Assembly: GCF_002950945.1 (NCBI RefSeq)
Contig: NZ_CP012673.1
Location: 9,934,501 to 9,998,500 of the forward strand
DNA: 64,000 bases
Direction: 5' to 3'
DNA from: Sorangium cellulosum
GTDB lineage: Bacteria > Myxococcota_A > Polyangia > Polyangiales > Polyangiaceae
The position numbers and the translations under genes are program-made. Under the pieces are notes generated by a model. It was given only the letters and a program-made list of their open reading frames with translations. It was not told the DNA's origin and made no database searches. Position 1 is the first letter of the stretch; each line of letters begins with the position of its first letter. This document shows, piece by piece, positions 23,732 through 31,359 of this stretch.

Positions 23732-24600
23732 ACGTCCTCGAGGCACGCCGTGCCCGTCATTTGATCATCCGCCTCGATCGAGGCGAAGAGCTCCCCGCCG
23801 CCCTGGTGCGCGCCCTCGACGAGGTGGAAGCGCGCGCCGGCTGGATCCAGGGAACAGGCTCGCTCGAGAAGGCGGAGATCGCGCTGTTCGATCAAGCCTC
23901 CCGCACCTACGCGAAGGCGCGGGTCCTCGACGGCCCCTGCGACGTGGTGGCGCTCTCGGGGAGCGTCGCGCAGCAGCAGGGCGAGACCTCGCTCCGCCTG
24001 TCGGCCACGCTCGCCCGCGAGTCCGGGGTCGGCCTCCAGCTCGCCGGCGGCGAGCTCGTATGGGCGCGCGTCTACGGGCTCGAGCTCCACGTCACGGCGT
24101 TCGACGACCTGCCGCTCGTGCGAACGCCTGACGAGCGAACCGGCCTCACACAGCTCGCGGCCCAGTCGACCACCCTCCCTGCGCCCGCGAGCGAGCCGTC
24201 CCGCGCGGCGCCCCCTGCGCCGGTTGCGGACCCTCCCCGCGCGGCGCCCCCGGCCGCCACGGTCGAGCTCCCCCGCCCGGCACCTCCGCCCGCCACCGTC
24301 GAGGCCCCCCGCGCGGCACCCCCGCCCGCCGCCGTCGAGCCGGCCGCCGCCCCGATGCTGCAGCGACCGGTCCGTCCTCGCCAGGACGAGGAGACGATCT
24401 ATCCGGAGGTGGGCGACAGCGTGACCCACTTCCACTTTGGCGAGTGCGTCGTGATCAGCTCGGACGGTGAGCGGATCCGCCTCCGCCAGGAGCGCGACGG
24501 CCGCGTGCGCGAGGTCTCGCTGACGATGCTCCGCATCGAGCCGCCGACCGTGGATCCGGCGACCGGCAGGAAGCACTTCCGCCTCGCGCGCAAGAACTGA
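23728..24600 (+). CDS. PPC/DUF296-like protein with proline-rich linker
   Basis: In this 290-residue protein, residues 1-130 (LIIRLDRGEELPAALVRALD, GWIQGTGSLEKAEIALFD, CDVVALSGSVAQQQGE) match the plants-and-prokaryotes-conserved (PPC/DUF296) fold, seen in AT-hook proteins of plants and in small bacterial proteins. A Pro/Ala linker of imperfect repeats (about 150-215, APPPATVEAPRA types) follows, then a compact C-terminal domain (GDSVTHFHFGECVVISSDGERIRLRQERDG) that recalls the beta barrel of CarD/Tudor-like modules. Translation appears coupled to the upstream OmpA gene through ATGA. It may be a DNA- or nucleotide-binding regulator; the role is not known. Confidence 0.7.
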   Translation: MNVLEARRARHLIIRLDRGEELPAALVRALDEVEARAGWIQGTGSLEKAEIALFDQASRTYAKARVLDGPCDVVALSGSVAQQQGETSLRLSATLARESGVGLQLAGGELVWARVYGLELHVTAFDDLPLVRTPDERTGLTQLAAQSTTLPAPASEPSRAAPPAPVADPPRAAPPAATVELPRPAPPPATVEAPRAAPPPAAVEPAAAPMLQRPVRPRQDEETIYPEVGDSVTHFHFGECVVISSDGERIRLRQERDGRVREVSLTMLRIEPPTVDPATGRKHFRLARKN

Positions 24601-24605
24601 CGGAC

Positions 24606-24641
24606 CTCGCGCGCCACCTCGGCAGGGAGGCGGCGCGCGAG
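24606..24641. terminator. Strong hairpin between convergent genes
   Basis: A perfect 10-bp stem, CTCGCGCGCC (24606-24615) with GGCGCGCGAG (24632-24641), and a 16-base loop lie exactly in the 44-base gap between the PPC-like gene and the OPX gene. It would work for both strands. Confidence 0.65.
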
Positions 24642-24644
24642 CGC

Positions 24645-25238
24645 TCAGAAGACGCGCTGGGCGACGTTGATCGAGTCCCCTGCCTGGAGGGGCACGTCGG
24701 GGATCTTGTTGTCGATGATGTCCTCGACCGAGACGACGGCAAACACCGTCTTGCCCTGGGACTTCCGGCGGATCGTGACGCGATCCTTGTTCGCGATGCT
24801 GTTGAACCCTCCGGCCATCGAGATGGCGCGGAGCAGCGTCATGCCGGGCTGAAGCGGCAGGGACCCGGGCTTCTGCACTTCACCGAGCACCTCGACCCGC
24901 TTCGAGTTGTACTCCCGGATGCTCACGCTCACGCTCGGATCGGTGAGGATCTGCCCCTCCATGAGCTTCGCGCGCACGAGCTCCGCGAGCTCCTGAGGCT
25001 CCAGGCCCGCGACCTTGAGCCGCTTCACGTAGGGGAAGTCGACCGTCCCGTCCGGCGCGACCGTGAAGCTCGAGGGCAGCTTGTCCTCGCCGACGATGCG
25101 GAGGTCGAAGACGTCCCCCACACCGATGGTCGTCGCCTCCACGGGAGGCGGCAGGTTCACCGGCTCAGGCTGACGCGACGAGCAGGCGGAGATCGCCAGC
25201 GCGAGCAGGGCGGCCAGCCACCGACCAGAACGCTGCAT
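24645..25238 (-). CDS. OPX polysaccharide export lipoprotein (short, no C-terminal helix)
   Basis: The 197-residue protein has a signal peptide with lipobox LAISAC, a Poly_export domain (IGVGDVFDLRIVGEDKLPSSF, then VDFPYVKRLKVAGL) and one SLBB-type domain (VEVLGEVQKPGSLPLQPGMTLL). It ends at AGDSINVAQRVF, about half the length of Wza, and lacks the amphipathic C-terminal helix that lets Wza cross the outer membrane. In myxobacteria, short OPX proteins such as WzaX work with a separate beta-barrel (WzpX type), and such a barrel gene is immediately upstream with overlapping stop and start (TGATG). It should form the periplasmic part of an exopolysaccharide exporter. Confidence 0.88.
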   Translation of the reverse strand: MQRSGRWLAALLALAISACSSRQPEPVNLPPPVEATTIGVGDVFDLRIVGEDKLPSSFTVAPDGTVDFPYVKRLKVAGLEPQELAELVRAKLMEGQILTDPSVSVSIREYNSKRVEVLGEVQKPGSLPLQPGMTLLRAISMAGGFNSIANKDRVTIRRKSQGKTVFAVVSVEDIIDNKIPDVPLQAGDSINVAQRVF

Positions 25239-26653
25239 CACATGAACCAACGCACGCCAAGGTAGGCCTCGAACTGCTGCCAACCAAGGGAGTTGCTCAC
25301 GCGTGTCCCGTCGCTCTCCGCCGTCGTCAGCGAGGTGCTGCTGACGTTGTTGCCGTACCGAACGGTCGAGTTGATCCCCAGCGAGTCCCCGATCCGGTAC
25401 TCGCCGAACAGAGAGGCATCGATGCGGACATCCGTCCAGGCCGGCTCTGGATCCAGGCTCCCGAACCCGGACGCGCCCGCGTCGCCAGACCCCGGGATGC
25501 CGGGATAGACGAGCGCGGCCACGCCGCCGTCGAGGATCACCAGGAAACGCCCGCCGAAGAAATAGGTCAGCTTGAGGTAGCCGCGGTCGCGCTCGACATA
25601 CGTCGAGAGGAAGCTGTCATGAAAGTCGCGCGTGAAGCCGGCCGAAAGCGAGGAGAGCGCGAGCGTCGCCGCCGCCGGATCCGTCGACGGGTTCGGCGTC
25701 AAGAACCACTTCAGCTCGAATTGACCGATGACGCTGTCGAAGTCGTTCACGACGTCGACCTGATCCGCCGACGTGTAGAAGCTCGCGCCCCAGCCGGCCA
25801 TCGCGAGGAGCCCGAACGACGGTGTCACGAGGCCGTTGATCCCGATCTGCGCGCGCAGGGGGTGAGAGGAGCGCTGGATGGTCGGGTTCGGGTAATCGAC
25901 AAATCCGAGGGACGCGTCGTAGATGAGCGCCGTGCGCGGCAAGAAGCGCCAGCGGCCCCGCGTGCGGATCGAGTGCTGCAGGTGGGTCAGGCCGCTGAAC
26001 TCCTCGACCTCGAAGAACGTGCCGAAGAAGCGGTATCCCAGCCGCCAGTCGAGCAGCCCTCCGCCCGGCGTCCATACGAGCTCCGCCCCCGCGTCGGCGT
26101 TGACCCGCCGGAAGCTCTGGTTGGAGATCCCGAGATCGGAAGAAGCGATGGTCCGGCCGAGCGACCCGTCGAGGACCACGGACCACGGGCGCTGAGGCAG
26201 GATGGTCAGCGAGGCGTCGAGCAGGCCGCCGACGTTCCTCTGCTCGCTCATCCGCTCCTGCCCCCTCTCCGTGCCGGAGACCGGGAAGAACTCGTCGTAA
26301 GTGGCCGAGATGCCGCCGCGGAACTCGACGTCGGGCGGCGCGCCGGGCGACGCCTCCTGGCGCTGCGCGCTGAGCGTCGAGAGCGAGAAGGACGGCGTGA
26401 TCCGGAGCCGCATCGAGCCCACAGGCCCGATATCATCGGAGCCTACCCGGTCGTCCTCGGCCCTGCGGAAGAAGTTGGAGTCATAGCCGAACTCCGCGGC
26501 GATCCCCGGATGAAGCTCGAGATCTCCGGCGCGTATCCCGATACCCTCGGTGTAGCGGCGATCCTTCAGCCAGGGTTGATCCTGTGCGGAGGAGAGCGCC
26601 GGTGACAGAGTGATTGTGAATACGGCAGCGGCTATGGTGTCACGAAGTTTCAT
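25238..26653 (-). CDS. Outer-membrane beta-barrel, probable WzpX-like polysaccharide exporter partner
   Basis: The 471-residue protein has a signal peptide (MKLRDTIAAAVFTITLSPAL, cut near SSAQD) and then many alternating amphipathic strands with Gly/aromatic girdles, e.g. GYRFFGTFFEVEEF and LKLTYFFGGRFLVIL. It closes with AYLGVRWFM, a terminal aromatic strand suited to BAM recognition. About 16-18 strands can be drawn by eye. Direct overlap with the OPX gene suggests the composite OPX/beta-barrel translocon described in Myxococcus. I chose the ATG at 26653 over an in-frame TTG at 26671 because the ATG gives a standard signal peptide and AAGG lies just upstream. Confidence 0.8.
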   Translation of the reverse strand: MKLRDTIAAAVFTITLSPALSSAQDQPWLKDRRYTEGIGIRAGDLELHPGIAAEFGYDSNFFRRAEDDRVGSDDIGPVGSMRLRITPSFSLSTLSAQRQEASPGAPPDVEFRGGISATYDEFFPVSGTERGQERMSEQRNVGGLLDASLTILPQRPWSVVLDGSLGRTIASSDLGISNQSFRRVNADAGAELVWTPGGGLLDWRLGYRFFGTFFEVEEFSGLTHLQHSIRTRGRWRFLPRTALIYDASLGFVDYPNPTIQRSSHPLRAQIGINGLVTPSFGLLAMAGWGASFYTSADQVDVVNDFDSVIGQFELKWFLTPNPSTDPAAATLALSSLSAGFTRDFHDSFLSTYVERDRGYLKLTYFFGGRFLVILDGGVAALVYPGIPGSGDAGASGFGSLDPEPAWTDVRIDASLFGEYRIGDSLGINSTVRYGNNVSSTSLTTAESDGTRVSNSLGWQQFEAYLGVRWFM

Positions 26654-26688
26654 CGCCTTGGGCAGTGACAATCGAGAAAGGCTGGCGC

Positions 26689-27264
26689 CTACCTAAAACA
26701 GCTACTGCACGCAGGCGGCTCGATGATGATCTGATTGACGGGATACTCCGAAGGATCCTCCTTGGGGAGGTTCGGATCGATCGTGGCCGTGACGGCGCTG
26801 TCGCCGATGAAACCGGCCTCCTGACCGATGCATTGATTCGCCTCGGCGGTCAGCTGCTCCGTCCGCTGCCGCAGCACCGTCAGGATGGTGAACTCATGGT
26901 TGGAGAGGTCGGCGTCGCGGCGGTTCACCGCGAGTTCCAGGCCCTGTCGCCGCTCGCGGGCGGAGCGGATGGCGACGTCGATCTGATTCAGCTTGTCGTT
27001 CAGACACAACGTCTTCACGACGTCGCGCTGTGAACGGGCCGTTTCAAGCTGGCGACGAACCGACGTGCGGGAACCGTCCATCCGGGCGAGGAAGGTGTCG
27101 CTCTGCGCAAGCTGCTCACCCGGGGATAACGTCACCTGCCGCGCAAGGCCCGCGGACGCATCCGGCGGAGGTGCCGTCTGCGCCTGCGCAGCGGCGATGC
27201 CGTGGCCGATCACGACCGCGATCAACGCTGCTGCTGCAAGACCGGGGATCTGTTCGCGCTTCAT
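26689..27264 (-). CDS. Exported coiled-coil protein of the exopolysaccharide operon
   Basis: The 191-residue product has a cleavable signal (hydrophobic core AAAALIAVVIGHGIAAAQ) and a helical middle that reads as a coiled coil (RTSVRRQLETARSQRDVVKT, LNQIDVAIRSARERRQGLEL). Three or four Cys residues (KTLCLND, NQCIGQ, PPACSSCFR) could form periplasmic disulfides. No enzyme motif is seen. It is the first gene after a near-consensus promoter and a good GGAGG site, with the barrel and OPX genes following, so it probably assists the exporter in the periplasm. Confidence 0.75.
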   Translation of the reverse strand: MKREQIPGLAAAALIAVVIGHGIAAAQAQTAPPPDASAGLARQVTLSPGEQLAQSDTFLARMDGSRTSVRRQLETARSQRDVVKTLCLNDKLNQIDVAIRSARERRQGLELAVNRRDADLSNHEFTILTVLRQRTEQLTAEANQCIGQEAGFIGDSAVTATIDPNLPKEDPSEYPVNQIIIEPPACSSCFR

Positions 27265-27292
27265 CGATGGCCTCCGAAAGTCAGGCCCGCGG

Positions 27293-27322
27293 AGTATAGT
27301 GGCGGGCAGACGTAATTGTCAA
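27293..27322 (-). promoter_or_regulatory. Near-consensus sigma-70 promoter of the polysaccharide export operon
   Basis: Read on the minus strand: TTGACA (27322-27317), 18-base spacer, TATACT (27298-27293). This is one mismatch from the full consensus. It is followed by GGAGG and the ATG at 27264. It predicts strong vegetative expression with a short leader. Confidence 0.75.
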
Positions 27323-27473
27323 AACGCAATGAGCATGCCGAGGTTGCAGATCCAGCCCGTCAGGTGAGTCCGTACGAGGTCTCCCCTGGTTGGGTGCGCG
27401 GCGGCGGCGCGCCATTCAACTCGAGCAAAGCGCGGAGGAGGCTGTCGCCCTCGGCTCGGGTCGGAGTTCGGGG

Positions 27474-28922
27474 CTACTGGCTGACGAACGTGACAGGGAT
27501 CACCACCGTCGCGCCGCCGCCCTCGGGCGGCGCGAACTGCGCGCTCTGGACGCGCGCGACGACGCAGGAGACCACCGTCCCAGAGAGGCTCGATCCACCC
27601 GAGGGGCTCGCGGAGAGCACCTCGCCGTTCGGACCGATCTTCGCGGTGATCTTCACCGAGCCCTTCATGCTCGGATCCTCCTGCAGCCCTTTATTGTAGC
27701 AACGACGGAATCCGGCGGCCATTCCGGCGACGACCGAGGACGCGTTCGAGACGCTGCCACCGGAAACGGCGGCGCCGCCGACCTGGGCGTTGCCGACCGG
27801 TCCCTTGACGGTCTGCGCCGAGCCGGCCGTCGCCGGGCCGCTGGTCCCGGTGTTGCCGATGCTCCCGAGACCGCCGCCGCCGGCCGCGCCGGGTCGCACC
27901 GTGCCGCTCCCGGCGCCGCCCATGTTCAGCCCCGCCACGGCGCCCTTGCCGACGCCGGCTCCGGAGGCGGCCGCGTTTTCGAGCAGGCCGAGCGGCACGT
28001 CGCCCGAGCTCAGCACGTTGGCGGTCGCGTTCCCGCTCGAATTGAGCGCGCCCAGCATCTGCATGTCGAGCTGCGCGAGCTCGTTCGTGAGCGCAGCCGC
28101 CTTGGCGTCGCTCATGCCCCCGGAGCCCTTCCCGGGCGCGGCGGCCGCCCCCTTGTTCCCGCTGCCGGCCGACGCCTTCGGCGCCTCGGCCACGGGCGCC
28201 GCCGTCGTGGCCGGCGCGTCGACCGCCTCCTTCGGCTGCTCGACCGGCAGCGGCGGAGGGAGCTGCCTCACGGACTCGAGCAGCTGCGCGACGTCGACCT
28301 CATCGTCGACGATCGGGTCCATCCAGTCGGAGTAGATCGAGCCGACGGCGCCGAAGTGGAAGAGGAACGAGAACGCCGCGATGATCGTGGTCGTCCAGTC
28401 GATGTCGTTCGCGATCCCCGACTTCACCGAGACGGGCAGCTGCGGCTTCGGCTGCACCGGCGGCGGCGCGACGAACTGGAAGAGGAACGTCGTCTCCCCC
28501 ACGACGATCTTGCTGCGCGCCTCCTCGCTGAGCTGGACCTGGTACGCCTGGGTGTTGCCGGTGGCCACGCGCTTCGCGGACGACTTGAGCGCGGCGAGGT
28601 CCGAGACGCCGGATTTGAAGGCGACCCGGCCGGTCATCCCGTCCAGGAAGTTGAGGAAGTACTCGCCCCCGACGAGCTCGAAGAGGCGGAAGCTCGGGGG
28701 GATGCTCTTGCTCGGGATGACGAACAGGCTCTTCTCGCTGGGGCCGATGGTGACGTGGGTGCGCTGCTTGATGACGCGCTCCTCGATCACCTTCCCCCCC
28801 TGAACCAGGCCGATCCTGAGGACCTTCGGGCCGGTCGCCTGCGGGATCGCCCGCATGACCGCGGTCATCTGCCCAGGTTGCCCGGGGCGCGACGGGGTGG
28901 GGAGCGGGTGCTGCTGGGTCAT
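27474..28922 (-). CDS. GltG/PglI-like motility protein (FHA-like, TM, TonB-type C-terminus)
   Basis: The 482-residue inner-membrane protein has three parts. An FHA-like cytoplasmic domain (about 30-155; KVLRIGLVQGGKVIEERVI, GPSEKSLFVIPSKSIPP) is followed by one membrane helix near residues 175-200 (TIIAAFSFLFHFGAVGSIYS). A long Gly/Ala-rich periplasmic linker leads to the AgmX/PglI C-terminal domain (FRRCYNKGLQEDPSMKGSV, ending APPEGGGATVVIPVTFVSQ), a TonB-like fold. In Myxococcus, GltG and GltJ have this plan and link the Agl motor to outer-membrane Glt proteins in gliding adhesion complexes. Its place at the end of a TPR block matches gltD-E-F-G order. It may have its own promoter in the 219-base gap upstream. 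Confidence 0.82.
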   Translation of the reverse strand: MTQQHPLPTPSRPGQPGQMTAVMRAIPQATGPKVLRIGLVQGGKVIEERVIKQRTHVTIGPSEKSLFVIPSKSIPPSFRLFELVGGEYFLNFLDGMTGRVAFKSGVSDLAALKSSAKRVATGNTQAYQVQLSEEARSKIVVGETTFLFQFVAPPPVQPKPQLPVSVKSGIANDIDWTTTIIAAFSFLFHFGAVGSIYSDWMDPIVDDEVDVAQLLESVRQLPPPLPVEQPKEAVDAPATTAAPVAEAPKASAGSGNKGAAAAPGKGSGGMSDAKAAALTNELAQLDMQMLGALNSSGNATANVLSSGDVPLGLLENAAASGAGVGKGAVAGLNMGGAGSGTVRPGAAGGGGLGSIGNTGTSGPATAGSAQTVKGPVGNAQVGGAAVSGGSVSNASSVVAGMAAGFRRCYNKGLQEDPSMKGSVKITAKIGPNGEVLSASPSGGSSLSGTVVSCVVARVQSAQFAPPEGGGATVVIPVTFVSQ

Positions 28923-29141
28923 TCCAAGGGCCTCCGAGAAAGGGGGGACGAAGCGGGGGCCGACGCTGACTGCGATCGGCAGGCGGAGCGGCGACCCGGG
29001 GCCCGGAAGGCACGGCGCGGGCCGAGCCTCGACCCGCGGGAGACGCGCTGCGCAGCTGACGACACCACCGGCGCGTGAGGGTACACGGAGGCCGCGGGGC
29101 GGTCCAGGAGAGCGAGCGCGCGCGGGGCGCTCGCCGGGCGC

Positions 29142-29723
29142 TCACGAGCGCGCGCGACGCGAGCGGCGCGGCCGCTCGGGCGCCGCACCGACGGCGCGAT
29201 CGAGCGGCCCCAGGGCGGCGTCGACGAGCGCGTCGATCGCCTCGCGCTGGCGCTCCGCCGCGGCGCGGCCGGCGCGCCCGGCCGCCGTCGACGCGATCGC
29301 GCTGGCGGCGCCCGCGCCGAGGACCAGCGCGAGGACGGACGGCCCGACCTTCGCGAGGTAGGACAGCGTGGCCAGGAGCACCGCGCCGAGCGCCGACAGG
29401 CGCGCCGCGGCGGGGGGCCACCCGGCGGCGAGATCGAGCTGCTGCTCGACCTCGGCGAGCAGATCGTTCGCCGCCGCGACCTTTGCGCGCGGGCCTTCGG
29501 CGGACATCACCGCGAGGGCGAGGCGGTGCTCCCAGCTCTCCGGCGGCGACCGCCTCGCCAGCTCCGGCAGCCTCGCCTCGCCGGGGAGGGCGCGGAGCGA
29601 GCGCGCGAGCGCCCTCGCGTCGCCCGAGGTCGCGCGCGCGACCTGCCTCGGATACCGCCACGAGACCGCCGCGCAGGCGCCGCTCGCCGCGAGCGACAGG
29701 GCGAGGAAGAGCGCGGCGGACAC
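29142..29723 (-). CDS. Membrane protein at the gltF position
   Basis: The 193-residue product begins with a hydrophobic helix (AALFLALSLAASGACAAVSW) and has a second hydrophobic hairpin (about 105-150, RLSALGAVLLATLSYLAKV, then VLALVLGAGAASAIAST). A basic Arg-rich end (PERPRRSRRARS) fits the cytoplasm. The region between is helical and charged. This layout faintly recalls MotA/TolQ-type membrane helices, but conserved channel residues are not evident. GTG starts it, 8 bases after the preceding stop. By position it corresponds to gltF of Myxococcus; sequence kinship is not established. Confidence 0.65.
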   Translation of the reverse strand: MSAALFLALSLAASGACAAVSWRYPRQVARATSGDARALARSLRALPGEARLPELARRSPPESWEHRLALAVMSAEGPRAKVAAANDLLAEVEQQLDLAAGWPPAAARLSALGAVLLATLSYLAKVGPSVLALVLGAGAASAIASTAAGRAGRAAAERQREAIDALVDAALGPLDRAVGAAPERPRRSRRARS

Positions 29724-29731
29724 CGCGCGGC

Positions 29732-29986
29732 CTAGAACGGCTCCTTGAAGATCGCCTGCTCGATGCGGTCCAGGAAGGGCTGCCGCAGCTCGGCGAGCGT
29801 GAGCTTCGGCTGGATCCGGCTCACGTCGACGGCGGCGATGGGCTTCTGGATGCGGCCGGTGATCGTCACCTCCGCGAGCGTGATGACCCCGCGCTGCTTG
29901 CCCTTCTCCTGCGCGCCGGCGCGGTCGCCGTGGCAGAGGATCGCGAGCAGCACCGAACCCAGCGCTAGTGCCTTGTACATGCTCAT
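29732..29986 (-). CDS. Small exported protein of the motility-like cluster
   Basis: The 84-residue product has a signal peptide (MSMYKALALGSVLLAILCHG, cut near RAGAQ). The mature part contains ITLAEVTITGRIQKPIAAVDVSRIQPKLTL and ends FLDRIEQAIFKEPF. The VTITGRIQKP motif resembles short segments of AgmX/TonB-type proteins that give beta strands. The start could also be a GTG at 29998, which overlaps the upstream stop; the ATG at 29986 has GGGAG just upstream. It sits between the TPR lipoprotein and the GltF-position gene, so a periplasmic partner of the machine is the best guess. Confidence 0.68.
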   Translation of the reverse strand: MSMYKALALGSVLLAILCHGDRAGAQEKGKQRGVITLAEVTITGRIQKPIAAVDVSRIQPKLTLAELRQPFLDRIEQAIFKEPF

Positions 29987-29994
29987 GGTCTCCC

Positions 29995-31359
29995 TCACCT
30001 GCTGGTCGCCGCCGCGTCGGCGGCCCCTGCGTCCGCCTCCGTGGCAGGCGGCGTCGGTGCCGCGGGTTGCGCCGCGGCGGCCGCCGCGTTGAGCTCGCCC
30101 TCCTTGAGCTTGGCGCGGTTCAGGAGCTCCTCCGAGTCGTCGCGCTGGCCCTTGTTGCGCAGCTCCTGGAACTTGGTGAGCGACTTGATCGCCTCCGCCA
30201 CCTGCTGCTTCGGTGTCATGCCGGGGAGGCTGGGGGCGAACAGGTAGAGCAGGCCGAGGTCGTAGTGGACCTGCGGCAGGTTCGGGTTGCGGGCGAGCAC
30301 CCAGTCGAACTCGCGCTTCGCGTCGGCGTAGCGCTCGAGCAGGCGGTACGCGTCGCCGAGGTTGAGGTGCGCGGAGAGGTGCTCGGAGTCGAACCGGACG
30401 GCGCCCTCGAGCAGCGGCAACGCTTCCTGGGCGCTGCCCGCCTCGAGCAGGAACGTCGCGAGCTGGACGCGCGCCTCGACGAGATCGGGGCGGCGCGCCA
30501 CTGCCTTCCGGAACTCCTCCATCGCCGCGGCGCGTTGCCCCTGCTCCCGGTAGATCAGGCCCCGGAGCAGCAGCGCCTCGGCGTTGTCCTTGTCGCGCGG
30601 CGGGTTCTCGCTCACCGGCTCGAACCCGTCCAGGATCGCCTGGAGCGCGTACAGGGCCAGATCCAGGCGCCTGTTCCGGTAGTGATCGCGCGCGATGATG
30701 ACCATCGCCGGCCGGTAGTCCGGGTTGATCTTCAGCGCCTCCTGCGCGATCCGCTGGGCCGAGCCGGAGTCCTTCTGGAGCGACTTGATCTCCGCGAGCG
30801 TCGCGGCGACGGCCGCCGACTTCGGCATCTGGCCGCGCTTCTCGTTGAGGAGCCGCTCGGCCTCGCCGAGCTGGTCCTTCCTGGCGAGCAGCATGGCGTA
30901 CGCGATGATGGCGGGCTCGTAGTCCGGCACGATCGTGAACGCCTGGCGGTAGCTCGCGCCCGCGGCCCCGTCGCGCAGCCGCTCCTGCACCACGCCGAGC
31001 GAGTAGAAGGCCTGGTGCGCGCGCGGATCGGCCTGCGTCGCCTGCGCGAACAGCGCCCGCGCGTTGGCGAGGTCGCCGCTCGCGAAGGCCTGCAGGCCGC
31101 TTTGATAGAGCGCCGCCGCCCGGGCGTTCATGGCCGGGTGCGCCGCCTGGGCGGGCTGATCGTACGGACGCGCCGAGCTCGGCACGTCGTTCATGCCATA
31201 CGGCAAGGGCTGACCGGGCGGCTGGGGAGCGCCGGCCGCCCCGGGGTGGGTGGGCGCCTTGGGCGGCGGCGTCGCCTCGTCGCCGCAGGAGACGGCGGCG
31301 AACGGCGACAGGGCGGCGAGCAGGCTCGCGAAGACGGCGGCAGGGAGGCGGCGCTTCAT
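29995..31359 (-). CDS. TPR lipoprotein, GltE/AglT-like
   Basis: The 454-residue product has a lipobox (LSPFAAVSC, Cys near 25), a Pro-rich linker and then about eight TPR units from residue 65 on, for example ALYQSGLQAFASGDLANARA, EEFRKAVARRPDLVEARVQL and AHLNLGDAYRLLERYADAKR. It ends in a low-complexity Ala/Pro tail. TPR lipoproteins such as GltE (AglT) tie the Glt complex to the outer membrane in Myxococcus. The ATG overlaps the upstream TPR gene by 4 bases. The gene order (large TPR, TPR lipoprotein, small exported and membrane proteins, GltG-like) supports the assignment more than sequence alone can. Confidence 0.8.
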   Translation of the reverse strand: MKRRLPAAVFASLLAALSPFAAVSCGDEATPPPKAPTHPGAAGAPQPPGQPLPYGMNDVPSSARPYDQPAQAAHPAMNARAAALYQSGLQAFASGDLANARALFAQATQADPRAHQAFYSLGVVQERLRDGAAGASYRQAFTIVPDYEPAIIAYAMLLARKDQLGEAERLLNEKRGQMPKSAAVAATLAEIKSLQKDSGSAQRIAQEALKINPDYRPAMVIIARDHYRNRRLDLALYALQAILDGFEPVSENPPRDKDNAEALLLRGLIYREQGQRAAAMEEFRKAVARRPDLVEARVQLATFLLEAGSAQEALPLLEGAVRFDSEHLSAHLNLGDAYRLLERYADAKREFDWVLARNPNLPQVHYDLGLLYLFAPSLPGMTPKQQVAEAIKSLTKFQELRNKGQRDDSEELLNRAKLKEGELNAAAAAAQPAAPTPPATEADAGAADAAATSR

